From a bacterium (GTDB lineage: Bacteria > Pseudomonadota > Alphaproteobacteria > Rhizobiales > Xanthobacteraceae): DNA of 5,501 nucleotides. Of the stretch, positions 5,195 through 5,501 are shown piece by piece. The notes under the pieces were generated by a model that was not told where the DNA came from, made no database searches, and saw only the letters and a program-made list of their open reading frames with translations. The position numbers were made by a program, and so were the translations under genes. Where the stretch lies: NCBI GenBank assembly GCA_029946075.1, contig JAQSDT010000215.1, positions 1 to 5,501 of the forward strand. The letters are read 5' to 3'. Position 1 is the first letter of the stretch; each line of letters opens with the position of its first letter.

Positions 5195-5501
5195 ATGAAA
5201 GCATTGTTTGCGCCGCTCATACTGAGTGTCCTTGCGATGCCGGCCGGAGCCGCGCAGCCGCTTCAGGTCGTCGGATACTCCGGTCATCTTGGCGAATGGG
5301 AGTTGACCGCGACGGTTACTGAAACGGCTGGCGGCCCGGCGCCGGAATACGCCGGGCCGCTCACGATGAAGCATGTTGGCATCTGCACCCAGGATGGCCC
5401 GGAGGAGAAAACAGGTGCATTGCGGCTGCGGATATCCGCCGCATCGTCCCGATTGAACGCAACATTGTCGGTTGCCGGGGTCGAGTGCACCTACAGCGGA
5501 C
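5195..5501 (+). CDS. Secreted small protein of unknown function, 5' part
   Basis: A partial gene running off the right edge; 102 codons are visible. It begins MKALFAPLILSVLAMPAGAA, a typical signal peptide with cleavage probably after residue 20. The mature part looks beta-rich: GEWELTATVTE (33-43), YAGPLTMKHVGICTQ (52-66), ALRLRISAA (75-83) and LNATLSVAGVECTYSG (87-102). Two cysteines, C64 and C98, could pair in the periplasm. GGGGA about eight bases before ATG 5195 serves as ribosome-binding site. It follows the secreted TPR gene by 30 bp on the same strand, so it is probably in one operon with it and may act with it. I do not recognise the family. Codon usage is in keeping with a real gene and the frame is open throughout, whereas the overlapping minus-strand frames carry no recognisable protein features. 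Confidence 0.75.
   Translation, partial: MKALFAPLILSVLAMPAGAAQPLQVVGYSGHLGEWELTATVTETAGGPAPEYAGPLTMKHVGICTQDGPEEKTGALRLRISAASSRLNATLSVAGVECTYSG

Noticed and set aside
4497..5374. Two long minus-strand open frames opposite the TPR gene
   Set aside because: They are antisense to a gene with signal peptide and clear repeats; their products are rich in Arg, Pro and Ser as expected of shadows.
1..5501. CRISPR array, tRNA, rRNA, insertion sequence or direct-repeat array
   Set aside because: No regularly spaced repeats, tRNA-like cloverleaf, rRNA segment or transposase was seen when reading the window.

Overview
The window is GC-rich alphaproteobacterial DNA, most likely from the Bradyrhizobium/Nitrobacteraceae group of the Hyphomicrobiales. 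The assignment rests on three things: the minus-strand gene order nrnC - lptC - lptA - lptB, the alanine/proline-rich insert in LptA, and the character of the proteins. It is a judgement from memory of these families; no search was run.

Left part (1-2541, minus strand): a conserved envelope cluster read right to left. A short DEDDy exonuclease of the NrnC type (204 aa) comes first, then LptC (single-pass inner-membrane protein), LptA (periplasmic bridge protein, start overlapping the lptC stop as ATGA), and the first 55 codons of a gene running off the left edge that is probably lptB. LptC, LptA and LptB belong to the machine that moves lipopolysaccharide from the inner to the outer membrane. 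The gaps after nrnC (157 bp) and after lptA (about 200 bp) hold small hairpins but no convincing U-tract terminators.

Middle (2542-3408): a 277-bp divergent intergenic region, then a plus-strand ParD/ParE-type toxin-antitoxin pair joined by an ATGA overlap. The antitoxin looks intact. The toxin matches ParE only for about its first 65 residues; the rest does not resemble a ParE C-terminus in any frame, so the gene looks chimeric or decayed. A 12-bp palindrome just upstream of the antitoxin is a good operator candidate.

Right part (3587-5501, plus strand): a secreted 525-aa tetratricopeptide-repeat protein with two HxxxH motifs, followed 30 bp later by the start of another secreted protein with two cysteines, cut by the right edge. 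The pair looks like an operon of unknown envelope or periplasmic function.

The most useful leads are the chimeric ParE, the secreted TPR/small-protein pair, and the candidate operator of the toxin-antitoxin module. Nothing in the window can be firmly called a new system.
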